The notes under the pieces: generated by a model | Databases searched by the model: none | Seen by the model: the letters and a program-made list of their open reading frames with translations, nothing else | What the model was told of the DNA's origin: nothing | Program-made: the position numbers and the translations under genes | Assembly (NCBI RefSeq): GCF_001650735.1 | Contig: NZ_LXVY01000007.1 | Location: 27,748-91,747 of the forward strand | Length of the DNA stretch: 64,000 bases | Source of the DNA: Sphingomonas sp. TDK1 | GTDB lineage: Bacteria; Pseudomonadota; Alphaproteobacteria; Sphingomonadales; Sphingomonadaceae | Reading direction: 5' to 3' | Shown here: positions 1 through 9,399 of the stretch, one piece after another | How positions within the stretch are numbered: position 1 is the stretch's first letter | Layout: each line of letters starts with the position of its first letter

Positions 1-531
1 GTCGTTCTCGCCCACGCCGATCAGGCCCCAGATCCCGCGCAGCTCGCCGCCACGCTCGTTATGGATCAGACCGTGGTGCGCCCAGGTGACGGTGCAGCCC
101 GAGCAGAGCAGGATCAGCGTATTGAGCAGCGGGAACTGCCACGCGTCGAGCACTTCCATGCCCTTGGGCGGCCAGGTGCCGCCAACCGCCTCGACCGTGG
201 AGGGGAAGAGCGAGAAATCGAACCAAGCCCAGAACCAGCCGACGAAGAACATCACTTCGGAAGCGATGAACAGGATCATGCCGTAGCGGAGGTGGAGCTG
301 CACGATCGGCGTGTGATCGCCGGCATGCGCCTCCTGGATCACCTTGCCCCACCAGCCGAACATCGTAAGCAGCACCAGCACGAAGCCGGTGGTGAGCACG
401 AGCGTGCCGTTGGCGAGCTTGTGCATCCACATCACGCCGCCCGAAGCGAGGATCAGCGCGCCCAGCGAACCTAATAGCGGCCAGATGCTCGGCGGCAGGA
501 TATGGTACTGGTGGTTCTTTGCTCCAGCCAT
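1..531 (-). CDS. ctaE: Cytochrome c oxidase subunit III (partial, C-terminus outside window)
   Basis: Core membrane subunit of the aa3-type cytochrome c oxidase, located in the inner membrane. The visible 177 codons start MAGAKNHQYHILPPS and contain hydrophobic helices and the family stretches WPPKGMEVLD and TVTWAHHGLI. The reading frame is still open at the window edge, so roughly the last third is missing. It is the most downstream visible gene of the minus-strand cox cluster and lies 37 bases after ctaG. The start is the ATG in front of the conserved NHQYHILPPS segment. Identification is secure from sequence and context. Confidence 0.95.
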   Translation of the reverse strand, partial: MAGAKNHQYHILPPSIWPLLGSLGALILASGGVMWMHKLANGTLVLTTGFVLVLLTMFGWWGKVIQEAHAGDHTPIVQLHLRYGMILFIASEVMFFVGWFWAWFDFSLFPSTVEAVGGTWPPKGMEVLDAWQFPLLNTLILLCSGCTVTWAHHGLIHNERGGELRGIWGLIGVGEND

Positions 532-568
532 GGGCGTATCCCCAATCCTCTCTCTATTTTGCGTGATG

Positions 569-1108
569 CTAGCTTGGTGTCTTCGGCGAATCCACAGGAT
601 AAAATGTATAGGAAAGCGTGATCTCCTCGACGTCGCGGGCGTCGGGATCGTTCAAGATTTTCGGATCCACGAAAAAGATCACCGGCATGCGTACGGTCTC
701 GCCGGGCTTGAGCGTCTGCTGCGTGAAGCAGAAGCATTGGATCTTGGTGAAATATTTGCCGACCTGTGCGGGGGTGACGTTGAACGTCGCCGTGCCGGTG
801 ATCGGATGGTTGGACATATTGGTGGCGGTGAAAAACGCCATGTCGCGGCCGCCGATGTCGATCGTGTCCGCGCGGCGTTCGGGTGCAAACTTCCAGGGCA
901 GCTTGGGGCTGACATTGCTGTCGAACGCGATCGTGATCTTCTGACCCGTCGCGCCGGGCGCGCGCAGCCCGCGTTGGGTGGTGCCGTTCAGGCCCGTCGC
1001 CTCGCAGAAGATCCGGTACAGCGGCACTGCGGCGAAGCCGAGTCCGGTCATGCCGCACACCAACACGGCACCCATCAGGCCGACGCGCAGGTTGCGGCTG
1101 ATCCTCAT
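569..1108 (-). CDS. ctaG: Cytochrome c oxidase assembly protein CtaG/Cox11
   Basis: Copper chaperone that delivers Cu to the CuB site of subunit I. The 179-residue protein has one N-terminal membrane helix (about residues 8-27, ending AAVPLYRIFC) and a periplasmic beta domain. The copper-binding CFCF motif is present in KIQCFCFTQQTL. The length matches the family. I chose MRISRN as the start because it precedes the membrane anchor directly; a longer frame upstream adds only arginine-rich sequence that is antisense-like. The start overlaps the stop of the preceding 56-aa gene as ATGA, so the two are probably translationally coupled. Confidence 0.95.
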   Translation of the reverse strand: MRISRNLRVGLMGAVLVCGMTGLGFAAVPLYRIFCEATGLNGTTQRGLRAPGATGQKITIAFDSNVSPKLPWKFAPERRADTIDIGGRDMAFFTATNMSNHPITGTATFNVTPAQVGKYFTKIQCFCFTQQTLKPGETVRMPVIFFVDPKILNDPDARDVEEITLSYTFYPVDSPKTPS

Positions 1109-1275
1109 CCGCCGTGGCCCAGCTTCATCTTCACCACCGAAATCGCGAACACCAGCACAACGAAGCCGCCGAGCAGCCACGCCATCACCCGCGCCCGCGA
1201 ACGCTGGCGCGCGCGGATCAACTCCAGCTCCGATGCCGGCATGCGAATCACATCCTCTCCGCGTGAGTCGTTCAT
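1105..1275 (-). CDS. Small single-span membrane protein of the cox cluster
   Basis: A 56-residue protein with a charged N-terminus ([16 protein letters not shown]), a basic stretch and one hydrophobic segment, [20 protein letters not shown], at about residues 31-50. It sits between ctaB and ctaG and overlaps both: 4 bases with the end of ctaB and an ATGA with the start of ctaG. Short one-helix proteins in this position occur in other alphaproteobacterial cox operons. A structural or assembly role is therefore inferred from position only; no catalytic motif is visible. Confidence 0.75.
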   Translation of the reverse strand: MNDSRGEDVIRMPASELELIRARQRSRARVMAWLLGGFVVLVFAISVVKMKLGHGG

Positions 1276-2177
1276 CCCACCCACCTGTCGATCACAAGCG
1301 CACCGAATAGCACGAAAAGATACAATATCGAGAATTTGAACAGGCGCTTTTCCGGGATCATACGGTCGTCCGGGTCGGTCCGGCGCGTGGCGACCTGCAC
1401 CGCCATGGCGAGGAAGATGCCCGACATCAGCGCGGCAGTGAGGCCGTAGATCATGCCCGTAAGCCCCAGCGGCCAGGGCGCGGCGGCGGCGGCGATCATC
1501 GGCAGGGTGTAGAGGCCGATCTGGATGCGGGTGGTACGTTCGCCTGCGACGACGGGCAGCATCGGCACGCCGGCGTTGGCGTAATCCGTCTTCACGAACA
1601 GCGCGAGCGCCCAGAAATGCGGCGGCGTCCACAGGAAGATCAGCGCAAAAAGGAGGAGCGGCAGCGCCGCGACATCGCCGGTGGCAGCTGCCCAGCCGAT
1701 CAAGGGCGGAAAGGCGCCCGCCGCACCGCCGATCACGATATTCTGCGGCGTCCGGCGCTTCAGCCAGATCGTGTAGACGAACACGTAGAAAAGGATGGAG
1801 ACGGCGAGGATCAGCGTCGCGACCAGGTTGATCGCGAAATACATCAGCACCAGGCTGAATGCCGCGAGACCCACGCCGAAATGCAGCGCCGATTGCCGAT
1901 CCATGCGCCCGGCGGGCAGCGGTCGGCCCTGGGTGCGCTTCATCTTGGCGTCGAGATCGGCTTCATACCATTGGTTGAGCGCACCGGCAGCACCCGCGCC
2001 CAGCGCGATACAGAGGATCGCGGTGAAGCCGAGCACCGGATGGATGGGTACCGGGGCGGCGAGCATGCCGCACAGGCCGGTGAAGACCACCAGCGTCATC
2101 ACCCGGGGCTTGGTGAGGGCAAGGAAATCGCGCCAATCGGCGGGTATAGCGGGATTGGCGTTGGTCACGGACGTCAT
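1272..2177 (-). CDS. ctaB: Protoheme IX farnesyltransferase (heme O synthase)
   Basis: Converts heme B to heme O by attaching a farnesyl group, the first step toward the heme A of the aa3 oxidase. The 301-residue integral membrane protein belongs to the UbiA superfamily. The aspartate-rich prenyl-diphosphate/Mg site is visible as [15 protein letters not shown], and a second conserved region reads [17 protein letters not shown] ([14 protein letters not shown]). The start [10 protein letters not shown] is the ATG preceding the conserved [11 protein letters not shown] segment. It lies upstream of and overlaps the 56-aa gene, consistent with one cox transcript. Confidence 0.96.
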   Translation of the reverse strand: MTSVTNANPAIPADWRDFLALTKPRVMTLVVFTGLCGMLAAPVPIHPVLGFTAILCIALGAGAAGALNQWYEADLDAKMKRTQGRPLPAGRMDRQSALHFGVGLAAFSLVLMYFAINLVATLILAVSILFYVFVYTIWLKRRTPQNIVIGGAAGAFPPLIGWAAATGDVAALPLLLFALIFLWTPPHFWALALFVKTDYANAGVPMLPVVAGERTTRIQIGLYTLPMIAAAAAPWPLGLTGMIYGLTAALMSGIFLAMAVQVATRRTDPDDRMIPEKRLFKFSILYLFVLFGALVIDRWVG

Positions 2178-2221
2178 CGCTCCCGATATACGGCGCGCTT
2201 CGGGCGGGCGAAAGGGGCCTG

Positions 2222-2506
2222 TCAACCAAGCCTTTTGGCGTTGGCGCGCACCTTGCGGCGATAATGCCGCAACGCCTTGCTTGCCTGGGCTTGCGGCGTG
2301 CTGCCGAGTCGGCCGGTGGCGGCAGCGACCTGCAGTTCCCAAGCCGCCTGCATCTTCTCGGCGACCATGCGCTGGGCCTCTGCCGTGGCGGCAGGCCCGC
2401 CGGCGGCAAGCTTGGTGAGCCGCAGCCCGATGACGGTGGAGGCTTCCATCCCGAGCATCCAGCTGTCGAGGCCGATCTTCATCCAGTCGGCATAAGAGGT
2501 ACGCAT
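2222..2506 (-). CDS. Conserved hypothetical 94-aa protein upstream of ctaB
   Basis: A small predicted cytoplasmic protein with mostly helical, alanine-rich sequence ([20 protein letters not shown] at the start, ending [14 protein letters not shown]). It carries no signal peptide or membrane span. It lies 44 bases upstream of ctaB on the same strand. The composition (amphipathic helix, Ala/Gln-rich, basic C-terminus) recalls small phasin-like proteins, but I see no diagnostic motif, so the function is unknown. I accept it as real because its codon use is normal and because similar short proteins (MRTSYADW... with a basic tail) seem familiar from sphingomonads. Confidence 0.65.
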   Translation of the reverse strand: MRTSYADWMKIGLDSWMLGMEASTVIGLRLTKLAAGGPAATAEAQRMVAEKMQAAWELQVAAATGRLGSTPQAQASKALRHYRRKVRANAKRLG

Positions 2507-2663
2507 GCGAGTCTCCAGGAAATGCCGTGTCCCCGATCAACGCGCGAGCCGCAGGTCCGGGGCCGGTGCAGCAGGATAGCCGCGAGAAGTTACGAAGTTT
2601 GGGCGTTGATGCGCCCTTCCGCCACCGTGCGCCAGTGGATTCGGCGCTGTCGACCTCCTGCTA

Positions 2664-2686
2664 TTGCAACTAATTATTATTATGCC
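2664..2686 (+). promoter_or_regulatory. AT-rich operator candidate (Fur-like) upstream of the siderophore receptor
   Basis: An A/T island (TTGCAACTAATTATTATTAT) in otherwise GC-rich DNA, about 50 bases before the receptor start. The core resembles an imperfect Fur/Irr-type dyad (halves ACTAAT and ATTATTA around a central T). The symmetry is weak. Iron regulation is inferred mainly from the gene it precedes. The rest of the 228-base gap shows nothing else I recognise. Confidence 0.3.
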
Positions 2687-2734
2687 TATGCGCCCCCGCA
2701 ACGATCCAGACCGGGTAGCGGGGACCCACGCCAA

Positions 2735-4816
2735 ATGTTCGCATCTACATCACGCGCGCGCCGTGCGCTTCTCGTCCTGCTTGCCGGCACGGCGGCCGAG
2801 CCGGCGCTGGCGCAGGAACGGATGCCGCACGACGATATCGTCGTCACGGCGCGCGCGGCCAATGCGAGCATCCTTGGCGCGGACGTTCCGCCCCTCGCCT
2901 ATCCGCAATCGGTGCGTGTGCTCGATCGCGAGGTACTCGATGCCGTGAACCCCACCCGCCTGGCCGACCTGTTCGACCTGGCCGGCGGCGTTTCCCGGCA
3001 GAATGACTTCGGCGGCCTGTGGGACAAAGTGGCGATCCGCGGATTTGCCGGCGACGAGAATGCAGGGCCGGACATCCGGGTGAACCGCTTCAGCGGCAAT
3101 TTCGGATTCAACGCGCCGGTGGATGCAGCGACGATCGAGCGGGTCGAAATTCTCAAGGGGGCCACGGCGGCGCTCTCCGGACTGGGCGAACCGGGCGGGG
3201 CGATCAACATCGTCACCAAGGCGCCGATCGATACGTTCCAGGGGGCTGCCGATGTCAGCGTGGGTAGCTGGAACAGTTGGCGTGGCACCGCCGATGTGAC
3301 CGGTCCGCTCGCGGCAGGGCTTTCCGCGCGGCTGATTGGCGTAGCCGAGGGGCATGACAGCTTCCGCGACCATGTCGACGGATCGCGTCGGTTGATCGCA
3401 CCCTCGCTCGCCTGGTCGCCGGGTGCTGGTCTGCGGCTGCTCTACCAGGCCGAATATATGCGCAATACGAGTGTACTCGATCGCGGCGTGGCGGCGGTGG
3501 GCGGCAATGCGCGGGGGATGGACCGCGCCACCTTCCTCGGCGAACCCGTCGACGGCCATGTGGTGCAGAACAGCTTCTGGCAGCAAGGCAGCCTGTTCGC
3601 CGATCTGGGCAAGGATCTGCGCCTGGAACTGGCCGCCAACCAGCGCGACGGATCGCTGCGCGGTTTCGGCACCATGGTCGATTTCGGACCACGCGGGCTG
3701 CAGCCCGATGGTCGCACTGCCGGACGCGACCGGCGATACCACGACTTCGTCTGGAACGATCTGTCGCTCCGCGCCGAGCTCACCGCCAAGGCCGATCTGT
3801 TGGGAATGGCGCACGATCTGCGTATCGGCGTCGATCGAGTCCGTTACGGCATGGACTTCGTGCTGGACCGCGCCCGCGGGACGCCCACCCGGCCGCTGCT
3901 GCCGATCGACCTGTTCGATCCGGTCTATGCCCAGGGCCCGTTGCCGGTGCCACCGCGTTTCGCCAGTCGCCACAGCTGGTATCGCAGCGAAAGCGTCTAT
4001 GCGCAGGACCTTATCAGCGCGGGGCCGTTCACGCTGCTGCTGGGCGCGCGGTGGAACAGCTTCCGAGAGACGGTGGTCAATCGCCTGACCGCAGCCCGCC
4101 TGGAGACGGTCGACAAGGGCATCACTCCACGCGCGGCGCTCACCTGGAAGGCAGGCGATGCGCTGGCCTTCTACGCCAGTTGGGGCCAGTCGCTGCGGCT
4201 CAATCCGTCGGACGGCACCAGCACCTTCAACGCGGAGCGCAGCGAATCGGTCGAGGTTGGCGTGAAATGGGCGTTGTTCGGCCAGCGCCTCACCGGCCAG
4301 GCGGCGCTGTTCGACATGATCAAACGCAACGTGCTCAACCCCAATGCGATCGATCCCTTCGAGAGGACCCAGATCGGCCGGCAGCGCTCACGCGGCGGCG
4401 AGATCGAGCTCAACTGGAAGATGGCACACGATATGCTCGTCACCGGCACCTACACGCATCTCCAGGCGCGGGTGCGCAATGACGTGAACTCGGCGCTGAT
4501 CGGCACCGCGCTCAACAATGTGCCGGACGATATGGGCAGCCTGTTCGTAGAGAAGACGCTGGGCCGCGTGGCGCTGGGCGGCGGGGTGACGCATGTCGGG
4601 CGCCGTGCAGGCGATCCGTTTGGAACCAGCTATCGCCTGCCGGCCTACACCATCGCCCGGGCGAACCTCAGCGTCGCGGTCACCCGGAGGCTGACCGTGC
4701 GCGCCGATGTCGATAACCTCTTCGACACCTATTATATCGCCAGTTCCTACGCCAATGTCTGGACGATGCCGGGTGCGCCGCGGAGCGTTCGGGTCACGGC
4801 GTCGACGCGGTTCTAG
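2735..4816 (+). CDS. TonB-dependent siderophore receptor
   Basis: Outer-membrane receptor of 693 residues that would import a ferric siderophore using TonB energy. It has a signal peptide (cleavage near ALAQ, residue 27), a TonB box DDIVVTA at residues 33-39, and a plug domain with the siderophore-receptor signature YPQSVRVLDREVLD followed by IERVEILKGATAALSG and GGAINIVTK. The rest is a beta-barrel ending in the C-terminal phenylalanine RVTASTRF. The ATG used lies directly before the basic signal-peptide start; upstream in-frame sequence is not protein-like. The gene is transcribed opposite to, and lies within, the cox cluster. Confidence 0.93.
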   Translation: MFASTSRARRALLVLLAGTAAEPALAQERMPHDDIVVTARAANASILGADVPPLAYPQSVRVLDREVLDAVNPTRLADLFDLAGGVSRQNDFGGLWDKVAIRGFAGDENAGPDIRVNRFSGNFGFNAPVDAATIERVEILKGATAALSGLGEPGGAINIVTKAPIDTFQGAADVSVGSWNSWRGTADVTGPLAAGLSARLIGVAEGHDSFRDHVDGSRRLIAPSLAWSPGAGLRLLYQAEYMRNTSVLDRGVAAVGGNARGMDRATFLGEPVDGHVVQNSFWQQGSLFADLGKDLRLELAANQRDGSLRGFGTMVDFGPRGLQPDGRTAGRDRRYHDFVWNDLSLRAELTAKADLLGMAHDLRIGVDRVRYGMDFVLDRARGTPTRPLLPIDLFDPVYAQGPLPVPPRFASRHSWYRSESVYAQDLISAGPFTLLLGARWNSFRETVVNRLTAARLETVDKGITPRAALTWKAGDALAFYASWGQSLRLNPSDGTSTFNAERSESVEVGVKWALFGQRLTGQAALFDMIKRNVLNPNAIDPFERTQIGRQRSRGGEIELNWKMAHDMLVTGTYTHLQARVRNDVNSALIGTALNNVPDDMGSLFVEKTLGRVALGGGVTHVGRRAGDPFGTSYRLPAYTIARANLSVAVTRRLTVRADVDNLFDTYYIASSYANVWTMPGAPRSVRVTASTRF

Positions 4817-5091
4817 ACTAGAGCGAGAAGGCATGATGTTGACCCAATCGTGACGCCCTGCCGCCGCTCGTCGGCTAGGCGTGTCGCGCGGCGCGTGCCG
4901 GTGGCCCGTGCCAGTGGTGCGACGACATCCGGCGGATCCCGGGGCGTGGTCGCTCATCGTTCGCGGGGGCAAAACCGCGTTCCCTCCCCGTTTCTGGGTG
5001 CGAGGCCAAATCGGCTCCGTCACGATGGGGTAACACAGCGCCCTTCGCGCCAGCGCGTCCACCTGCATAGAAAGCGCGTCGACCGGCATGC
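4817..5091. other. Intergenic stretch without a recognisable gene
   Basis: Between the receptor stop and the ctaD terminator. The few open frames here are arginine-rich in every frame and read like out-of-frame GC-rich DNA. I see no RNA gene, repeat or clear promoter. The stretch ends at the hairpin terminator. Confidence 0.6.
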
Positions 5092-5125
5092 AAAAAGCCC
5101 CGGAGGTATCCCCCCGGGGCTTTTT
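5092..5125. terminator. Bidirectional rho-independent terminator
   Basis: A perfect 12-bp inverted repeat (AAAAAGCCCCGG pairing with CCGGGGCTTTTT) around a 10-base loop. It has T runs on both strands. It lies 18 bases after the ctaD stop, so it should end the ctaC-ctaD transcript, and it could also stop readthrough from the receptor gene on the plus strand. Confidence 0.9.
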
Positions 5126-5143
5126 CGTTCTGCCTGGATCGGA

Positions 5144-6802
5144 TCAGTCGATCTTCGGCAGCGTCTCGAACTGGTGGAAGGGCGGGGGGCTCGACAGCGT
5201 CCATTCGAGCGTGGTCGCCCCTTCGCCCCACGGGTTGGCTTCCGCCTTCCTGCCCGCGAGCAGCGAGTAGATGACGTTCACGAAGAATACCGCCATGCCG
5301 GCCGCCATGATCATGTAGCCGACCGTGGCGGTGTGGTTCCAATAGGCATATTGGTCCGTATAGTCGGGGATGCGGCGCGGCATGCCCTGCAGGCCCAGGA
5401 AGTGCATCGGAAAGAACAGCAGGTTTACGCCGACGAAGAACACCCAGAAGTGAATCTGGCCAAGAAGTTCGCTGTACATCTTGCCGGTCATCTTCGGGAA
5501 CCAATAGTAGAATCCCGCGAACAGGCTGAACACGGCGCCCAGCGACAGCACATAGTGGAAGTGAGCGACGACGTAATAGGTGTCCTGCATATAGTCGTCG
5601 ACGCCGCCATTGGCGAGGACCACGCCGGTCACGCCGCCGACGGTGAACATGAAGATGAAGCCGATCGCCCAGACCATCGGGGTCTTGAAGCTGATCGAGC
5701 CGCCCCACATCGTCGCGATCCACGAGAAGATCTTCACGCCGGTCGGCACCGCGATCACCATGGTGGCGGCGGTGAAGTACATCTTCACCTGCACCGGCAA
5801 GCCGGTGGTGAACATGTGGTGCGCCCAGACGACGAAGCCGACCAGGCCGATCGCCACCATCGCATAGGCCATGCCGAGATAGCCGAACACCGGCTTGCGG
5901 CTGAACGTCGCGATGATGTGGCTGATGATGCCGAAGCCGGGCAGGATCATGATGTATACTTCGGGGTGGCCGAAGAACCAGAACAGGTGCTGATAGAGCA
6001 CCGGATCGCCGCCATATTGCGGGTCGTAAAAGGCGGTGCCGAAGTTGCGATCGGTGATCAGCATGGTGATCGCCGCGGCCAGTACCGGCAGTGCCAGCAG
6101 CAGCAGGAATGCGGTGACCAGCACCGACCAGGCGAATAGCGGCATCTTGTGCAGCGTCATGCCCGGCGCGCGCATGTTGAAGATCGTCGTGATGAAGTTG
6201 ATCGCGCCGAGGATCGACGCCGCGCCCGCCAGGTGGAGCGAGAAGATCGCGAAATCGACCGACGGCCCCGGCTCGCCATAGGTGGAGAGCGGCGCATAGA
6301 CCGTCCAGCCCGTGCCCGCGCCCACCCCGACGAAGGGCGAGAGCATCAGCAGGATGAAGCCCGCCACGGTCAGCCAGAAGGAGATGTTGTTCATTCGTGG
6401 GAAGGCCATGTCCGGCGCGCCGATCATGATGGGCACGAACCAGTTGCCGAACCCGCCGATCATTGCCGGCATCACCATGAAGAACACCATGATCAGCCCG
6501 TGCGCGGTGATCAGCACGTTCCAGAAGTGCATTGCCTCGTCGAACGTGCCTTCGCCGTGCAGCTTGGCGACCCACCAGGGCAGGTACTGGATGCCGGGCT
6601 GCATCAGCTCGGCGCGCATGATGCCCGAGATCGCGCCGCCGATGATGCCCGCGATGATCGCGAAGATCAGGTAGAGCGTGCCGATGTCCTTGTGGTTGGT
6701 CGACATGAACCAACGGGCGAAGAAGCTGGGCTTGTGATCGGCGTCATGGTCGCCATGCGCATGGTCGTGCGCGGCGGAGTAGGGGAGCGCGGTATCAGTC
6801 AT
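5144..6802 (-). CDS. ctaD: Cytochrome c oxidase subunit I (aa3 type)
   Basis: Catalytic heme-copper subunit of the terminal oxidase; reduces O2 to water and pumps protons. The 552-residue, 12-helix protein shows the CuB/active-site motif [18 protein letters not shown] (His and cross-linked Tyr), the histidine pair in [11 protein letters not shown] and the heme ligand region [13 protein letters not shown]. An unusual His/Asp-rich N-terminus ([15 protein letters not shown]) precedes the conserved [13 protein letters not shown]. It starts 3 bases after the ctaC stop, so the two form one transcription unit ending at the hairpin downstream. Confidence 0.98.
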   Translation of the reverse strand: MTDTALPYSAAHDHAHGDHDADHKPSFFARWFMSTNHKDIGTLYLIFAIIAGIIGGAISGIMRAELMQPGIQYLPWWVAKLHGEGTFDEAMHFWNVLITAHGLIMVFFMVMPAMIGGFGNWFVPIMIGAPDMAFPRMNNISFWLTVAGFILLMLSPFVGVGAGTGWTVYAPLSTYGEPGPSVDFAIFSLHLAGAASILGAINFITTIFNMRAPGMTLHKMPLFAWSVLVTAFLLLLALPVLAAAITMLITDRNFGTAFYDPQYGGDPVLYQHLFWFFGHPEVYIMILPGFGIISHIIATFSRKPVFGYLGMAYAMVAIGLVGFVVWAHHMFTTGLPVQVKMYFTAATMVIAVPTGVKIFSWIATMWGGSISFKTPMVWAIGFIFMFTVGGVTGVVLANGGVDDYMQDTYYVVAHFHYVLSLGAVFSLFAGFYYWFPKMTGKMYSELLGQIHFWVFFVGVNLLFFPMHFLGLQGMPRRIPDYTDQYAYWNHTATVGYMIMAAGMAVFFVNVIYSLLAGRKAEANPWGEGATTLEWTLSSPPPFHQFETLPKID

Positions 6803-6805
6803 GGC

Positions 6806-7915
6806 TCAGTTGCCCGTGTTGCCGGCGCCGGCGGGATTCGCGGTCGCAGGCTGGTTGGACGGTGCCGCGGTAGCGGTTGCATTGACGGTGGGTTCGGGAT
6901 CCGTCGTGCCGTTGGCGGTGGCGTCGGTCGCGTCGTTGCCCATCGCGGTGGTGCTCGCCGGCTCGGCCTTGGCGCCCGGCATCGTGCCGCCCTTGGAGGC
7001 GACCCATTGCGCGAACTTGGCCGGGCTCACCGCCTCGACCGCGATCGGCATATAGGCGTGGCGCGCGCCGCACAGTTCCGAGCACTGGCCGAAATAGACG
7101 CCTTCCTTCTGGATGATGAAGCTCGTCTCGTTCAAGCGCCCGGGGATCGCGTCCAGCTTGATCCAGAAAGCAGGCATCGCCCAGCTGTGGATCACGTCGG
7201 TCGCGGTCGTCACCAGCCGGATCGGCACGCCGACCGGCAGCACCACGCGCTGGTCGGTAGCGAGCAGGCGGGGGCCGTCGGCATCGGTGCGATAGCGCTG
7301 GCCCTTGCCGACCTGCCCTTCTTCCTTGAGCATGTTGGCGGTCAGCTGGATGTTGCCGTTGTCCGGATATTCGTAGGACCAGAACCACTGGTTGCCGATC
7401 GCCTTCAGCGTCACCGCGCCCTTGGGCGCTGGCTTGAACTGCGCCGCGAGCAGCTTGATCGAGGGAATGGCGATCGCCACCAGGATCAGCACCGGTGCGA
7501 GTGTCCACAGGATCTCGATCGCGGTGTTGTGGCTGGTCCGCGACGGCGTCGGGTTGGCCGCACGGCGATAGCGGATAATCACCCAGACCAGCAGCAGCAG
7601 CACGAAGATCGAGATGATCGTGATCAGCGGCAGCAGGATCACGTTGTGGAACCAGTGCGCTTCCTGGCCGGTCGGGGTCACCTGCTGCTGAAGATAGAAG
7701 GCCTTGTCGACCGGCTCACCGACGCCGGGTACCGCCGTGTGCAGCGGCTTGCCGGCGGCATCGAGCGTCGGATCGGCGACCTTGGCGGCCGGTGCTGCGG
7801 GGGCGGCTGCAGCCGTAGACGGGGCAGGGGGCGGGGCGGCGGGTTGCGCCGATCCCGGTGAAGCGAAGGCCAGACCAGCGGCCAGCAAGATCGACGGTAC
7901 CAAGAAACTGCGCAT
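6806..7915 (-). CDS. ctaC: Cytochrome c oxidase subunit II
   Basis: Accepts electrons from cytochrome c at the binuclear CuA site. The 369-residue protein has a signal peptide (cleavage near GSAQP, about residue 23), an Ala/Pro-rich linker, two membrane helices and a periplasmic cupredoxin domain. CuA ligands are visible in VIHSWAMPAFW and GQCSELCGARHAYMP. It is longer than usual because of the N-terminal linker and a Thr/Ala/Asn-rich tail of about 60 residues after the CuA domain. It is the first gene of the visible cox transcript; the 170-base gap upstream separates it from divergent pyrE. Confidence 0.97.
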   Translation of the reverse strand: MRSFLVPSILLAAGLAFASPGSAQPAAPPPAPSTAAAAPAAPAAKVADPTLDAAGKPLHTAVPGVGEPVDKAFYLQQQVTPTGQEAHWFHNVILLPLITIISIFVLLLLVWVIIRYRRAANPTPSRTSHNTAIEILWTLAPVLILVAIAIPSIKLLAAQFKPAPKGAVTLKAIGNQWFWSYEYPDNGNIQLTANMLKEEGQVGKGQRYRTDADGPRLLATDQRVVLPVGVPIRLVTTATDVIHSWAMPAFWIKLDAIPGRLNETSFIIQKEGVYFGQCSELCGARHAYMPIAVEAVSPAKFAQWVASKGGTMPGAKAEPASTTAMGNDATDATANGTTDPEPTVNATATAAPSNQPATANPAGAGNTGN

Positions 7916-8072
7916 AAGGTGTTGTCACCCCTCTCCAGGAACGCACAACCGGGGCATCCTAGCGGCCCTTTGAACCAAAGGTATAGCTGGGAAAAGGCCA
8001 TGCTCAACCTTTTTCGCGTGCGGTTGCGATGACAGCGCCCGCCACTTAAAGGATCGTTCCACCGTTGACTTC

Positions 8073-8077
8073 AGGAG
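8073..8077 (+). promoter_or_regulatory. Ribosome binding site deciding the pyrE start
   Basis: AGGAG followed after 8 bases by a TTG codon. It supports the TTG at 8086 as the pyrE start over the in-frame TTG at 8065, which lies upstream of this site and has no comparable purine stretch. Confidence 0.7.
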
Positions 8078-8085
8078 CCCAGACA

Positions 8086-8670
8086 TTGACCGGAGACGCC
8101 ATCCTCGACGAATTTCGCGACGCAGGCGCGTTGCTTGAGGGGCATTTTATCCTGTCTTCGGGTTTGCGCTCTCCCGTATTTCTCCAGAAGATGCGTATTT
8201 TCGAAGATCCGGTCCGCACGGAGCGGGTGTGCGGCGCGCTGGGCAAGCTGATTCGCGAGACCTTCGGCGAGGTCGACATCGTCGTCTCTCCCGCGATCGG
8301 CGGCATCATCCCCGGCTATGAGACGGCGCGTGCGCTCGGCTGCAAGGCGGTGTTCGTCGAGCGCGAGGACGGCGAGTTCCAGCTGCGCCGGAGCTTCGAG
8401 ATTCCCGAAGGCGCGCGCGTCGTGATGGTGGAGGACATCGTTACCACCGGGCTCTCGTCGCGCGAGTGCATCGCGGCGATCCGCAAGCATCCCGGCACAC
8501 TCGTCGGCGCCGCCTGCCTCGTAGATCGCTCGAACGGTAAGGCCGATGTCGGCGTGCCGCTGATCGCGCTGACCAAGCTCGACGTGCCGGCCTATCCGGC
8601 GGACCAGCTCCCGCCCGAGCTGGCGGCGATCCCGGCGATCAAGCCCGGGAGCCGGGCGATCACCGCATGA
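8086..8670 (+). CDS. pyrE: Orotate phosphoribosyltransferase
   Basis: Transfers PRPP ribose-phosphate to orotate to make OMP in de novo pyrimidine synthesis; cytoplasmic. The 194-residue product contains the catalytic loop region [15 protein letters not shown] and the PRPP-binding motif [15 protein letters not shown] use a TTG start because a good AGGAG lies 8 bases upstream; starting at the earlier TTG would add seven residues. The stop overlaps the pdxJ start as ATGA, opening a compact plus-strand run of seven genes. Confidence 0.95.
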   Translation: MTGDAILDEFRDAGALLEGHFILSSGLRSPVFLQKMRIFEDPVRTERVCGALGKLIRETFGEVDIVVSPAIGGIIPGYETARALGCKAVFVEREDGEFQLRRSFEIPEGARVVMVEDIVTTGLSSRECIAAIRKHPGTLVGAACLVDRSNGKADVGVPLIALTKLDVPAYPADQLPPELAAIPAIKPGSRAITA

Positions 8671-9395
8671 CCGGCAAGCTGCGCCTCGGGGTCAATATCG
8701 ACCATGTCGCCACCGTTCGGAACGCACGCGGCAGCGGCTATCCGGACCCTGTGCGCGCAGCGCTGCTTGCCGCGGAAGCAGGGGCGGACGGCATCACCGC
8801 GCATTTGCGCGAAGATCGCCGGCACATCACCGATGCCGATATCGCCCGGCTCTCGACCGAACTGACCGTTCCGCTCAACCTGGAAATGGCGGCGACGGAG
8901 GAGATGCTGGCGATCGCGCTGAGGCATCGCCCGCACGCCGTGTGCATCGTGCCGGAAAAGCGCGAGGAGCGTACAACCGAGGGGGGCCTCGACGCGGCGG
9001 GCATGTTCGATCTGCTGTCGCCGATGGTCGCCCGGCTGCGGGACAATGGCAGCCGCGTATCGTTGTTCATCGAGCCCGAAGCGCGTCAGATCGACGCGGC
9101 GATCCGCCTCGGCGCCCCGGTCGTCGAGCTGCACACCGGTCGCTATGCCGAGCTTTCCGGCGAGGCGCTCGCGGTGGAGCTGAAGCGTCTCTCCGATGCA
9201 GCGGCGCTCGCCGCGCGCAACGGCATCGAGCCGCATGCCGGCCACGGCCTCACCTTCGACAATGTGGTGCCGATCGCTGCGATTCCGCAGGTGATGGAAC
9301 TCAATATTGGTCATTTCCTGATCGGCGAGGCGATCTTCGACGGGCTCGCGCCGGTCGTGCAGCGCATGCGCGCCCTGATGGATTCGGCGCGGTGA
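8667..9395 (+). CDS. pdxJ: Pyridoxine 5'-phosphate synthase
   Basis: Condenses 1-deoxyxylulose 5-phosphate with 3-amino-2-oxopropyl phosphate to form pyridoxine 5'-phosphate, the last ring-forming step of DXP-dependent vitamin B6 synthesis. The 242-residue TIM barrel begins [16 protein letters not shown], the family hallmark, and includes HLREDRRHI and the C-terminal phosphate site [12 protein letters not shown]. It overlaps pyrE by 4 bases and is followed after 4 bases by acpS, a pairing common in proteobacteria. Confidence 0.97.
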   Translation: MTGKLRLGVNIDHVATVRNARGSGYPDPVRAALLAAEAGADGITAHLREDRRHITDADIARLSTELTVPLNLEMAATEEMLAIALRHRPHAVCIVPEKREERTTEGGLDAAGMFDLLSPMVARLRDNGSRVSLFIEPEARQIDAAIRLGAPVVELHTGRYAELSGEALAVELKRLSDAAALAARNGIEPHAGHGLTFDNVVPIAAIPQVMELNIGHFLIGEAIFDGLAPVVQRMRALMDSAR

Positions 9396-9399
9396 GGGC

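Noticed and set aside
4850..6139. A long plus-strand open frame opposite ctaD rich in His, Arg and Glu
   Set aside because: It is the antisense of ctaD and its amino acid composition is that of a GC-rich shadow frame; it has no recognised motif or ribosome site.
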